Source: an uncultured Ruminococcus sp.
GTDB taxonomy: Bacteria; Bacillota; Clostridia; Oscillospirales; Ruminococcaceae
Length of the DNA: 10,755 nt
Reading direction: 5' to 3'
NCBI GenBank assembly: GCA_900553675.1
Contig: USEH01000059.1
Coordinates: 1 to 10,755, forward strand
Each line of letters opens with the position of its first letter. Within the stretch, counting starts at the first letter, position 1. The notes beneath the pieces are model-generated. The model did not search any database, was not told the DNA's origin, and saw nothing but the letters and a program-made list of their open reading frames with translations. Position numbers and translations under genes: made by a program. Shown here one piece after another: positions 1 to 6,908 of the stretch.

Positions 1-1651
1 CATAGTAGACGCTTCCGGCGAAACTCCCGCCGTAACCGTTACCGATAAAACCTCGGATGAAATTTCAAATCCGGTTCCTTATCAGGTTGCTTCAGCAGAA
101 AAGGATGGCTTGTGGTATTCGGAGTATACTCTTTCCGAGCTTCCACAGTGGTTTGATATAACCTGTAACGGTGAGACCAAAACCTTTGGCGAAAACCCCG
201 ATCAGGATATTATAGATAAAATCAGCAGTAAAGTAGGATCTGACAGCTGGAAGGTTGAAAAGGGCGAGGACGGTCGTTGCCATATTTATATTGTAGACGG
301 TGCTTACGATTATGCAAACATCACCGCAACGGATAAGGCAAGCGGCAGCTTTTTAGACCTTTCATTGATGGAAGTTGTAAATACCGCGGAAGACAATGGC
401 AGAAGATACACCGAATATGCTGTTGCAATAGATTCGGAATGGTTTGATATTGCGTATAACGGCAGCCAGCCTGTAACCTTTGGCAAAGACCTGAACACCG
501 CATATACCGGCATAGTTATCGACGGCGGGTTTGCCGATTGGGACGCCGTTCCCAAGTATCCTGCCAACGACCCGACGGGCAATGTACAAAATGTAGCAAT
601 TGTATGGGCTGGCGAATGGATTTACCTTTACATTGAGGTTGGAGCCAACCCCGAGGCAATCAACTGGAGCGGAAATAACAGTACCGGTAATTTTGTTATT
701 GTCACCGACCTTGGAAAAGAGCTGCTGCTAAAGCCGCGATATTATGTGAATAATGACATATCCGTTGTTGATGGAATAGACGGGGCTGAAATGGAATGTG
801 ATTGCGCCGAGCTTGGCTGGGGCAGCAGCAACTACCATTATGAAATTGCCGTTCCCTCCGGTTTGCTTCCGGAATACATGGAATCTATCAGCTTTGGTCA
901 CTATTTAGTTGACCCGTATGTTAAAGGCGTAACCGATATGCTTGGCTCAGGTGTTGACCCTGATAAGCAGTTTAACGGCATTGTTTTTGATGGTGAATAC
1001 TTAGACTGGAAGTATTATCCTCACACGGTCATTCAATATGCGGGCGGCGGCACCCATGAATACGTTGAAGATGCAAGCGGCGCTCTTTACAACAACGGAG
1101 ACGGTTATGTTTACGGTCATACCGTCACCACCACGCAGGCTCATCAGAATCAGGCACTTGGCGGAATGTGGCAGTTTTACATGAGCGTTAATGATACCAA
1201 TCATGTAGATTTAACCACAACATTAATGTGTGCCGGTCCTGATGGCAAGCTGCATTTTGCAACAGAAGCCGACTATGCGCAAAATATGGCGGATATTGGC
1301 AGCGCTCATAAATACTATATTGTCGATACAAGCTATACCGGTCCCAAGGAAAATATTACTCTTGATGAGCTGATAGCAACCGGTCAGTTTTACGGAGAGG
1401 CTTATGTAACCAAATCGCCTTCTCAGTGGGATATTGAATATAAAGTTGATGTTGAAATGCTTGCGAAAAAAGCCGGCTTGAACAACGCTTCCGATGTTAA
1501 AACAATAAACGCGCAATTCCACCAGCTTGGCTATAAGTGGGTTACTGCCGGCGGCACCTCAACAGGCGCATTATTGGGCATATTCCTTTGCCTTGCAACC
1601 GTTTCCGGCACATATTTCTTTAAAAAGAAAAAAGCTATGGGTATAAAATAA
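1..1651 (+). CDS. Secreted Firmicu-CTERM (XrtG substrate) protein, 5'-partial
   Basis: The reading frame is open from the window edge (first full codon at 2) to TAA at 1649-1651, so the true start and any signal peptide lie upstream; 549 residues are visible. Two kinds of internal repeat are present: a WFDI...NG...TFG unit at visible residues 50-64 and 147-162, and a GIV-hydrophobic-DG-x5-W unit at 170-180 and 326-336. The second kind, followed by beta-rich sequence (e.g. NVAIVW...WIYLYIEV), resembles extracellular beta-sandwich or CBM9-like modules; that is a resemblance only. The C-terminus has a Gly/Ser/Thr-rich motif, a hydrophobic helix and a KKKK tail (residues 517-549), the layout of exosortase-type sorting signals. 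There is no LPXTG motif. Being the gene directly before xrtG, it is most simply read as the substrate of that enzyme. A ligand or function for the outside domains cannot be assigned. Confidence 0.85.
   Translation, partial: IVDASGETPAVTVTDKTSDEISNPVPYQVASAEKDGLWYSEYTLSELPQWFDITCNGETKTFGENPDQDIIDKISSKVGSDSWKVEKGEDGRCHIYIVDGAYDYANITATDKASGSFLDLSLMEVVNTAEDNGRRYTEYAVAIDSEWFDIAYNGSQPVTFGKDLNTAYTGIVIDGGFADWDAVPKYPANDPTGNVQNVAIVWAGEWIYLYIEVGANPEAINWSGNNSTGNFVIVTDLGKELLLKPRYYVNNDISVVDGIDGAEMECDCAELGWGSSNYHYEIAVPSGLLPEYMESISFGHYLVDPYVKGVTDMLGSGVDPDKQFNGIVFDGEYLDWKYYPHTVIQYAGGGTHEYVEDASGALYNNGDGYVYGHTVTTTQAHQNQALGGMWQFYMSVNDTNHVDLTTTLMCAGPDGKLHFATEADYAQNMADIGSAHKYYIVDTSYTGPKENITLDELIATGQFYGEAYVTKSPSQWDIEYKVDVEMLAKKAGLNNASDVKTINAQFHQLGYKWVTAGGTSTGALLGIFLCLATVSGTYFFKKKKAMGIK
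116..487 (+). repeat. Internal protein repeat, WFDI-NG-TFG units
   Basis: Two units at 116-193 and 407-487 encode similar segments, YSEYTL...WFDITCNG...TFGE and YTEYAV...WFDIAYNG...TFGK. The Trp codons are 97 residues apart. The similarity is seen in protein and only weakly in DNA, so this is an old domain duplication in the secreted protein and not a recent DNA repeat. Confidence 0.6.
509..1009 (+). repeat. Internal protein repeat, DG-x5-W module starts
   Basis: The segments GIVIDGGFADW (509-541) and GIVFDGEYLDW (977-1009) mark the starts of two modules of roughly 150-190 residues. Each module ends in a Y/W-containing strand followed by a helix-like segment (YHYEIAVPSGLLPEYM and WDIEYKVDVEMLAKKAG). 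This suggests two diverged copies of one beta-sandwich domain. Confidence 0.55.
1550..1648 (+). other. C-terminal sorting signal (Firmicu-CTERM-like)
   Basis: The last 33 residues of the secreted protein form a short GGTSTG motif, a hydrophobic stretch of about 18 residues (LLGIFLCLATVSGTYFF) and a basic tail beginning KKKK. This motif-helix-basic layout is that of PEP-CTERM-like signals handled by exosortases, and a Firmicute version is known to pair with XrtG. The cleavage site is not known; somewhere in or just before GGTSTG is my inference from the general layout. Confidence 0.75.
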
Positions 1652-2248
1652 ATGATAAAATACATTATTTGCATAGCACTTATAGCGCTGTGGATATACA
1701 TTTTAAACGTTCTTAAGCGCACAGAGCTGCATTTCTGGCGCTTTATTGCCGGAAGCTTTGGGCTGTTTATTTTCCTGATGGTTCTGGCAAGACCTGTTTT
1801 CACGCAACCGCTTTCAAAAGCGGTTGCATCTGTTTCCGGATTAGTCGGCAGCCTGACAGATACATTCACGGCATACTTCAAATATGGCGTACTGTTTATA
1901 GAATCCGCTGCGGGGGCTATAACCCTGCAGGTAGATTTTGAGTGTTCCGGCATTATAGAGATAATGGCGTTTATTTCGCTTGTTGCTTTCTTTACGGTCT
2001 ACACCGTCAACGAGCGCATTGTAGTAGGCGTTATCGGCACAATATATATCATTCTTGCAAATGTGCTGAGAGTTACCTGCATATGCCTGATAATACATTT
2101 CTTCGGTCCGGACGCATACTTTATTTCTCATACAATAATAGGCAGACTTATTTTCTATACATTTTCGGTACTGCTGTATTTCTACGTGTTTACAAAACCG
2201 CAAATAATCCGAATGAAGATTGGAAAGTTTACTTATGGACATTCTTAA
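1652..2248 (+). CDS. xrtG: Exosortase family protein XrtG
   Basis: A 198-residue polytopic membrane protein with hydrophobic segments at about residues 2-21, 31-48, 98-119, 123-151 and 161-181. It carries the exosortase/archaeosortase signature: Cys98 in FECSGIIE, Arg140 in ANVLRV and His160 in FISHTIIGR. The Cys-to-Arg distance of 42 is close to that in known family members. Exosortases are proposed cysteine transpeptidases that cut a C-terminal sorting helix on the outer side of the membrane and join the protein to another molecule. The short length fits the Gram-positive XrtG branch. The ATG follows the TAA of the substrate gene with no base between, and the upstream sequence has only a weak GGG at 1639-1641, so translation is probably coupled to the substrate gene. 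The 3' end overlaps the next gene by 14 bases. The acceptor molecule is unknown. Confidence 0.9.
   Translation: MIKYIICIALIALWIYILNVLKRTELHFWRFIAGSFGLFIFLMVLARPVFTQPLSKAVASVSGLVGSLTDTFTAYFKYGVLFIESAAGAITLQVDFECSGIIEIMAFISLVAFFTVYTVNERIVVGVIGTIYIILANVLRVTCICLIIHFFGPDAYFISHTIIGRLIFYTFSVLLYFYVFTKPQIIRMKIGKFTYGHS
1804..1827 (+). repeat. Perfect 10-bp inverted repeat with 4-base loop inside xrtG
   Basis: The left arm GCAACCGCTT (1804-1813) and right arm AAGCGGTTGC (1818-1827) are perfect reverse complements around TCAA. The RNA would form a stable hairpin about 150 bases into xrtG. No U-run follows, so it is not a standard intrinsic terminator. It could affect mRNA processing or decay between the substrate part and the enzyme part of the transcript, or be chance within coding sequence. 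Confidence 0.6.
2222..2227 (+). promoter_or_regulatory. Ribosome binding site selecting ATG 2235
   Basis: GGAAAG lies 7 bases before ATG 2235, inside the end of xrtG. This favours the ATG over the in-frame TTG at 2220, which would overlap xrtG by 29 bases instead of 14. Confidence 0.6.
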
Positions 2249-5192
2249 AAGTCTGGCAAATTCCTTTATCTTTTGGGCAGCGTGGATAATCATTCCGCTT
2301 ATAATGGAGGTATTGCCCGCTATAGGAAGCTTTATTATCCTTATAAAGCGAAAGATAGCTGCCGGTAAGGTGAAAAAGCCGATTATCTATCCCGAAATAT
2401 CAATTATAGTTCCTGTCTATAATTCCGAGGGCACTCTTGAAGAATGTATCCGCTCGATTTATGACAGCGAATATCCAAACGAGAAAATCAGGGTGTTTCT
2501 TGTAAACAACAAGGGAACGGATAACAGCTTTGCCGTTTACACCGAATGTCAGAAAAAGTACAGCGGTCTTTATATGCAGTGGATGAACGCCGAGCAGGGA
2601 AAGTCGCGCGCATTGAATCTTGCCATTTACAATAGCGACGGCAAGTATATTGTGCATATAGATTCAGACGGAGTTTTAGAGCCGTCGGCACTAACCCGGA
2701 TGATAGACAAGTTTGAGGACGACCCCAAGATCAACTGCATGACCGGCGCGATTATGACCCGCCCAGATAAGATAGAGGACTACCGCCGCGGATTGCAAAG
2801 ACTGTTCCGCAAGCTTGAATTTATGGAATACGCCCAGGCGTTCCTTGCCGGAAGGAACTACGCCTCCGACCTCAATGCAATTTACACCATTTCGGGAGCG
2901 TTTTCGGCATTCCGCAAATCTGCGATACTCAAATCACAGCTATATAATACAGATACTCTTGCCGAGGATACTCAGATAACCTTTCAGCTGAGACACCTGC
3001 AAAAGGATAGGGTGTACATCAGCGAAAAGTCAATTTTCTTTGTAGACCCCATTGAAAACATCGATAAGCTTTACACCCAGCGTCAGCGCTGGCAGCGCGG
3101 AAGTCTTGAAGTATCCAAAATGTTCATAGGCGAGGATATGAAGGCGCGGCAGCTTTTCAAGGACATCAACGTTAAAACCCTGATGTACGACCATACCTTT
3201 GCTTTTCCACGCATGATATGGCATCTTGCGCTTGTCTGCCTGATGTTTATAGGCTACTCCGGCAGAACCATACTTATGGCAACTCTTATACTGTTCGGAA
3301 TATACACCGTTTGCGGCTATGCCTATTACGCCTCGACCTGCGGCTTTTTAAGCGAATTCGGGGACTTGCGGAAATACTACGCAAGGCAATGGTGGGTAGT
3401 TCCGTTGCTGCCGTTTTTCAACCTTGTTGTGTTTTTTATTCGCCTTGCCGGAATAATCAACAGCATCAACACCACGTCGGCGTGGAGGACAAGAACCCTT
3501 TCCGAGGAGGCGGAAAGCTTTAGCCAAACGGTTAAGAACGATTTTAAAAAGCACAGCGGCTGGCTTGTTAAGCTGAGGAACATGGTAAACGCCGACCCTG
3601 AGGAAATGTATGGCGAAATGCCTCTTGATAAGCGTCTTAAAGGCTCGGTTTTGGCGTATATCGCGGTTTTAGTTACCGCCGCCGTATCGGTGATGCTGGG
3701 AGCTTTGTGTTACTGGTCAAAGCACGCCTTAACAATAGGAGTAAACGAAATAATCAACACGCTTACAAGCCCTATGCAGGGAGCAGGCGGCGATACTATC
3801 AGCAGGGCAGCCGGATACTGCCTGCCGCCCATATTAATAGGTTTTGCCGTTATAGTGCTTGTTTTTATTGTCGACCGCCATCGCACCAAAAAGCTGGTTG
3901 AATCGGACATCCCGTATGACGAAAAGGAGAAAAAGGCGGGGCGTATTATCGCGCTCAGGCGCGTTTGCGCCGCAGCAAGCGTGATTATGCTTGTGTCGGT
4001 GCTGATTTACTGCGACTATTGCTATGATTTTAAGGGATATATAAAATCCCGTCTGATGAGCTCTTCGATTTATGAGCAGTATTATGTAAATCCCAACAAC
4101 GTTAGCATAACCTCATCCGGTAAAACAAAGAATCTCATACATATTTACGTTGAAAGCCTTGAAACCACCTATGCCTCAAAGGAGGACGGCGGATATCAGG
4201 AAATAAACTATATTCCCCGCCTTACAAAGCTTGCTGCGGACAATATTAGCTTTTCAAACACTGAAAAGCTGGGCGGCTTTACCTCAACATATGCCTCTAC
4301 CTGGACGGCGTCGGCTATTTTTTCAATGACCTCCGGCGTTCCGTATCTGCTTCCTTCAAACGATCCTGTTATAACCCGGCAGAAAATCTACGCCTCAAAG
4401 CTTGTAACCCTTGGCGATATTCTTGAAAGCAAGGGCTACTACAACGAGTTTTTATGCGGCTCTGATGGCGAATTTGGCGGGCGCGCGCCATACCTTAAGC
4501 AGCATGGAAATTACAGAATTTATGATTACTACTCAGCCATAGAGGATGGATACATCGATTCCGACTATTATGTATGGTGGGGATTAGAGGACAGCGGTAT
4601 GTTTCGGATAGCAAAGGACCGGCTTACCGAAATCTCAGAATCCGGTCGTCCGTTTAATTTCACGCTTTTAACGGTCGATACCCACTTTCCGGATGGTTAC
4701 GTATGCAATCTGTGTTCAAACGATTATCCGCAGACTGTCGCTAATGTTATAAAATGCGCCGATAATCAGGTCTGCGACTTTGTGGAATGGTGCCGGCAGC
4801 AGCCTTTTTATGAGGATACGGTAATAGTTATAACCGGAGATCATCCCAGAATGGACAGCTCTTTAGTTGCAGATATAGACTGGTATGACAGATACATATA
4901 CAACTGCTTTATAAATGCCGAATGCGACGACAGCGTTGCAGACAAAAACCGTAAGTTTTGCACTCTTGATATCTTTCCGACCGTTCTTTCTTCCATGGGC
5001 TTTGATATTGAGGGCGACCGCCTTGGTCTTGGCACTAATATGTTCTCGCATCAGCGCACGCTTGTTGAGGAGATTGGTCTTTACGAGTTTGAGGAACAGC
5101 TTCAGTCCCGCTCGGAATACTATATTTCGGAGTTTGCTCCGGAGCTTGTGCGGCAGGAAAATGTGGATAAGGGAGATATCGTAAATGAATAG
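2235..5192 (+). CDS. XrtG-associated GT2 glycosyltransferase fused to LtaS/OpgB-type phosphoglycerol transferase
   Basis: A 985-residue two-enzyme membrane protein. Part 1 (about residues 1-450): a membrane helix near 9-38, then a GT-A domain with SIIVPVYNSEGTLEECIRSI (56-75), DSD (143-145), the acid pair AED (243-245) and QRQRW (282-286), followed by helices at about 326-341, 344-366 and 386-407. These are marks of processive BcsA-like family 2 glycosyltransferases, matching the family tied to XrtG. Part 2 (about 460-985): three further helices, then a sulfatase/alkaline-phosphatase fold domain with Glu640 (YVES), Thr691 (STWTAS, the expected nucleophile), His817 (DTHFPDG), Asp869 and His870 (GDH), the metal and catalytic set of LtaS/OpgB enzymes that move glycerol phosphate from phosphatidylglycerol outside the cell. 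Both halves look intact, so the protein may build a glycan and decorate it with glycerol phosphate. The sugar donor and acceptor are not readable. The gene overlaps xrtG by 14 bases. Confidence 0.92.
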   Translation: MDILKSLANSFIFWAAWIIIPLIMEVLPAIGSFIILIKRKIAAGKVKKPIIYPEISIIVPVYNSEGTLEECIRSIYDSEYPNEKIRVFLVNNKGTDNSFAVYTECQKKYSGLYMQWMNAEQGKSRALNLAIYNSDGKYIVHIDSDGVLEPSALTRMIDKFEDDPKINCMTGAIMTRPDKIEDYRRGLQRLFRKLEFMEYAQAFLAGRNYASDLNAIYTISGAFSAFRKSAILKSQLYNTDTLAEDTQITFQLRHLQKDRVYISEKSIFFVDPIENIDKLYTQRQRWQRGSLEVSKMFIGEDMKARQLFKDINVKTLMYDHTFAFPRMIWHLALVCLMFIGYSGRTILMATLILFGIYTVCGYAYYASTCGFLSEFGDLRKYYARQWWVVPLLPFFNLVVFFIRLAGIINSINTTSAWRTRTLSEEAESFSQTVKNDFKKHSGWLVKLRNMVNADPEEMYGEMPLDKRLKGSVLAYIAVLVTAAVSVMLGALCYWSKHALTIGVNEIINTLTSPMQGAGGDTISRAAGYCLPPILIGFAVIVLVFIVDRHRTKKLVESDIPYDEKEKKAGRIIALRRVCAAASVIMLVSVLIYCDYCYDFKGYIKSRLMSSSIYEQYYVNPNNVSITSSGKTKNLIHIYVESLETTYASKEDGGYQEINYIPRLTKLAADNISFSNTEKLGGFTSTYASTWTASAIFSMTSGVPYLLPSNDPVITRQKIYASKLVTLGDILESKGYYNEFLCGSDGEFGGRAPYLKQHGNYRIYDYYSAIEDGYIDSDYYVWWGLEDSGMFRIAKDRLTEISESGRPFNFTLLTVDTHFPDGYVCNLCSNDYPQTVANVIKCADNQVCDFVEWCRQQPFYEDTVIVITGDHPRMDSSLVADIDWYDRYIYNCFINAECDDSVADKNRKFCTLDIFPTVLSSMGFDIEGDRLGLGTNMFSHQRTLVEEIGLYEFEEQLQSRSEYYISEFAPELVRQENVDKGDIVNE

Positions 5193-5218
5193 CTATTCTT
5201 TTGTGAGGTGACAGATAC

Positions 5219-6370
5219 ATGGGCATGAAAAAGAAAAAGCGTGAGGTAAGCGCTTGGCTTGTGACTTTAGGTGCGATTGCAGTTATTCTGATCATCGGCT
5301 TTTTGGCGTGGCTGCAGCTTGGCACCTACGAGCGGGGGATACTGGATGTTTATGCCGTTCAGCAGGACGGTTATGTTCAGCTTGTTCTCGACCAGATAAA
5401 CCTTATCGAAAACGACACCAACGAAGCTTTGGTAAATGATATCCTTGCAACGTTCGACGCTTCGTCTAACAAATACTGGACCCTTTCGCACGATGACGCC
5501 CTGGTTTTCATTAAAGACGTTCAGGAAACAAACCGCTACAAGGGCTTTACCACTGCCACCTACTTTGTTTCCGATTCGGCGAGGGAGTTTATTAATGGGC
5601 TTCAGGTAAATCGGGTTGTTCATTCAACAATCGATCTTAGCGGCACCCCATATATCGCTTCGGGAGTTAAGTTTGAATACGGCGGAGAAAAATACGGAAT
5701 CTGTCTTCTTACCACCTCGGACATTATTCTCGACCATAACGCCTACCTCAGCGCAAAGATAAATCTGTTTATTCTTTTTGCGATTATACTTGCAATTTTC
5801 ATTGTCGGAGCGCTTGCTCTTTCCATTATGGCTCAGAACAGATACAAAATGCTTGTCCGGTTAAATAACGATAACAAGCAGCTTCGCGAGCAGATAGAAA
5901 GACTTACAGAGCTTTTCACCCGTCAGGAGCTTTACAATGCAAGATACATGGCATTCGGCGAGCCTGCTGTGGATATACTTATCGACAAGCTGGAGCAAAG
6001 GGACGTATGGCCGCTTAACTACATAGTAGTGCAATGCAGCTCTGAGGAACAGCGCAACCAGTTTATGCTTGACACTCAGGCGCTGTGCGATGCAACCTTT
6101 ATCCGTGCCCTTGCTAAAAACAACTATCTTCTTATTTTCAATGTTCACTCTGATGAGTCGGCGATATCGTTTGTGCGCAAAACTGCCGTTCATTCCGGTG
6201 CAAAGGTAGTTGGAAATATTGTCTTTCCGACTAAGCCCGATATTCCTCTGAGCGAGGCTATCCGGCAGTACAACAGTAAAATAATAATTGATGAAAATGG
6301 AGAAAAGCTGCTCAAATCGCAGGATAAGCTTAAAGAAAGCCTGGGCATCAACGAAGATTCGGAGCAGTAA
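5219..6370 (+). CDS. Two-helix membrane protein with outside sensor-like domain and possible degenerate GGDEF domain
   Basis: A 383-residue protein: KKKKR at 4-8, a membrane helix at about 12-32, an outside domain at 33-180, a second helix at 181-204, a charged likely coiled coil at about 210-236, and a cytosolic domain at 240-355. This is a signalling-type layout. In the last domain, TFIRALAKNNYLLIF followed by a helix and VVGNIVFP resembles the strand-turn-strand around R-x-GGDEF in diguanylate cyclases, but the catalytic turn reads AKNNY (299-303) and no RxxD inhibitory site is visible. The segment before it is shorter than in true GGDEF domains, so a GGDEF_2-like or other compact alpha/beta fold is an alternative. 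By analogy with PelD-type proteins it could regulate the neighbouring synthase, which is inference. ATG 5219 is supported by GAGGTG at 5205-5210, 8 bases upstream; the next ATG at 5225 is less well spaced. A 26-base gap separates it from the synthase gene. Confidence 0.7.
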   Translation: MGMKKKKREVSAWLVTLGAIAVILIIGFLAWLQLGTYERGILDVYAVQQDGYVQLVLDQINLIENDTNEALVNDILATFDASSNKYWTLSHDDALVFIKDVQETNRYKGFTTATYFVSDSAREFINGLQVNRVVHSTIDLSGTPYIASGVKFEYGGEKYGICLLTTSDIILDHNAYLSAKINLFILFAIILAIFIVGALALSIMAQNRYKMLVRLNNDNKQLREQIERLTELFTRQELYNARYMAFGEPAVDILIDKLEQRDVWPLNYIVVQCSSEEQRNQFMLDTQALCDATFIRALAKNNYLLIFNVHSDESAISFVRKTAVHSGAKVVGNIVFPTKPDIPLSEAIRQYNSKIIIDENGEKLLKSQDKLKESLGINEDSEQ

Positions 6371-6432
6371 GAAACCGGTAAGCCGCTTGAAAAAGCATAG
6401 AGCGCAAAAATAAGAAAGTGAGGGCGGAGAAT
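6371..6432. other. 62-base intergenic gap
   Basis: This is the longest non-coding stretch in the window. I see no clear promoter, no strong hairpin and no U-run, only the ribosome binding site of the next gene at its end. It is most simply a spacer inside the operon. Confidence 0.5.
6420..6424 (+). promoter_or_regulatory. Ribosome binding site selecting ATG 6433
   Basis: GAGGG lies 8 bases before ATG 6433, and a second partial match, GGAG at 6426-6429, lies nearer. An upstream in-frame GTG at 6418 would place the site inside the coding region and has no good site of its own, so ATG 6433 is preferred. Confidence 0.6.
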
Positions 6433-6894
6433 ATGGATAATAAAATATTCTGCGAATACAGGTTCAAATTTTATCTGAATGCAAGCCACAGCATAATTAT
6501 AAACGGCAAGCAGGGTCAGGTTCACCCGCACACGTGGGAGATAACCCTTGATATCCTGGTAACTCGCAAAGACTTTACCGAGTTCAACGTTTACGAAAAG
6601 ACCTTAACTGATTTCTTTGCCAAGTATCAGAATCAGACCATCAACGATATTCCGCCGTTCGACGCGATAATACCTACTCTTGAAACAATGGTGGAATACT
6701 TCGGAAATGAAATCAGAGAGCTGATTCGCGGCATGGGCTGCGAGCTTATAAGAATCGAAGGAAGCGAAACCCCTACCCGCAGCTATATCATTTCCTATGC
6801 AAAGACGACCGAGTATTTCCAGAACGTTGAAAAAAGCTCTAAGGAAGCAATGTCAAGAGTGATTGACAGTATGCTTGACGATATTCTGGCTTAA
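6433..6894 (+). CDS. XrtG-associated 6-pyruvoyl-tetrahydropterin synthase homologue lacking the catalytic triad
   Basis: A 153-residue cytosolic protein of the PTPS/QueD fold. Zinc-ligand histidines are conserved: His19 in LNASHS and His31/His33 in VHPHTW (usually HGH). PTLETM (81-86) matches the PTAEN motif and Glu112 in SETPTRS matches the conserved pterin-anchoring Glu. The catalytic residues are replaced: the Cys of C-x3-H-x-H is Gln27, and the Asp-His pair before the LN motif reads Gln66-Asn67 (in YQNQTIND). It is therefore unlikely to perform PTPS or QueD chemistry, although it may still bind zinc and a pterin-like or other ligand. A PTPS-related small protein is a known companion of XrtG in Firmicutes, and the position here fits that. 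No folate, biopterin or queuosine genes are nearby. Its job is unknown; a ligand-binding or altered enzymatic role is possible. Confidence 0.85.
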   Translation: MDNKIFCEYRFKFYLNASHSIIINGKQGQVHPHTWEITLDILVTRKDFTEFNVYEKTLTDFFAKYQNQTINDIPPFDAIIPTLETMVEYFGNEIRELIRGMGCELIRIEGSETPTRSYIISYAKTTEYFQNVEKSSKEAMSRVIDSMLDDILA

Positions 6895-6898
6895 TAAC

Positions 6899-6903
6899 GG
6901 TGA
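6899..6903 (+). promoter_or_regulatory. Weak ribosome binding site favouring ATG 6909
   Basis: GGTGA lies 5 bases before ATG 6909. The in-frame GTG at 6900 sits within this site and has no site of its own. A later in-frame ATG at 6927 has none as good. Confidence 0.4.
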
Positions 6904-6908
6904 CTGAT

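Noticed and set aside
1550..1590. GGTSTG before the C-terminal helix as a sortase LPXTG-type signal
   Set aside because: There is no LPXTG or close variant and no sortase gene in the window; an exosortase gene is adjacent, so a CTERM signal is the better reading.
1804..1827. Intrinsic terminator
   Set aside because: No T-run follows the stem and it lies inside an intact coding region.
2220..2234. TTG 2220 as the start of the synthase
   Set aside because: ATG 2235 has GGAAAG 7 bases upstream and gives a smaller overlap with xrtG.
4034..4050. GGGAT/ATCCC hairpin in the synthase gene, and a similar one at 9451-9467 near the end of the polytopic protein gene
   Set aside because: Stems of only 5 bp with 7-base loops and no T-run, as expected by chance in coding DNA.
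6113..6130. Active diguanylate cyclase site
   Set aside because: The turn reads AKNNY instead of GGDEF/GGEEF and no RxxD inhibitory site is visible, so cyclase activity is not supported.
6418..6432. GTG 6418 as the start of the PTPS homologue
   Set aside because: GAGGG at 6420-6424 sits at ideal spacing for ATG 6433, and the family begins near this point.
6433..6894. Functional QueD or biopterin-synthesis enzyme
   Set aside because: The catalytic Cys and the Asp-His pair are replaced and no queuosine, folate or biopterin genes are nearby.
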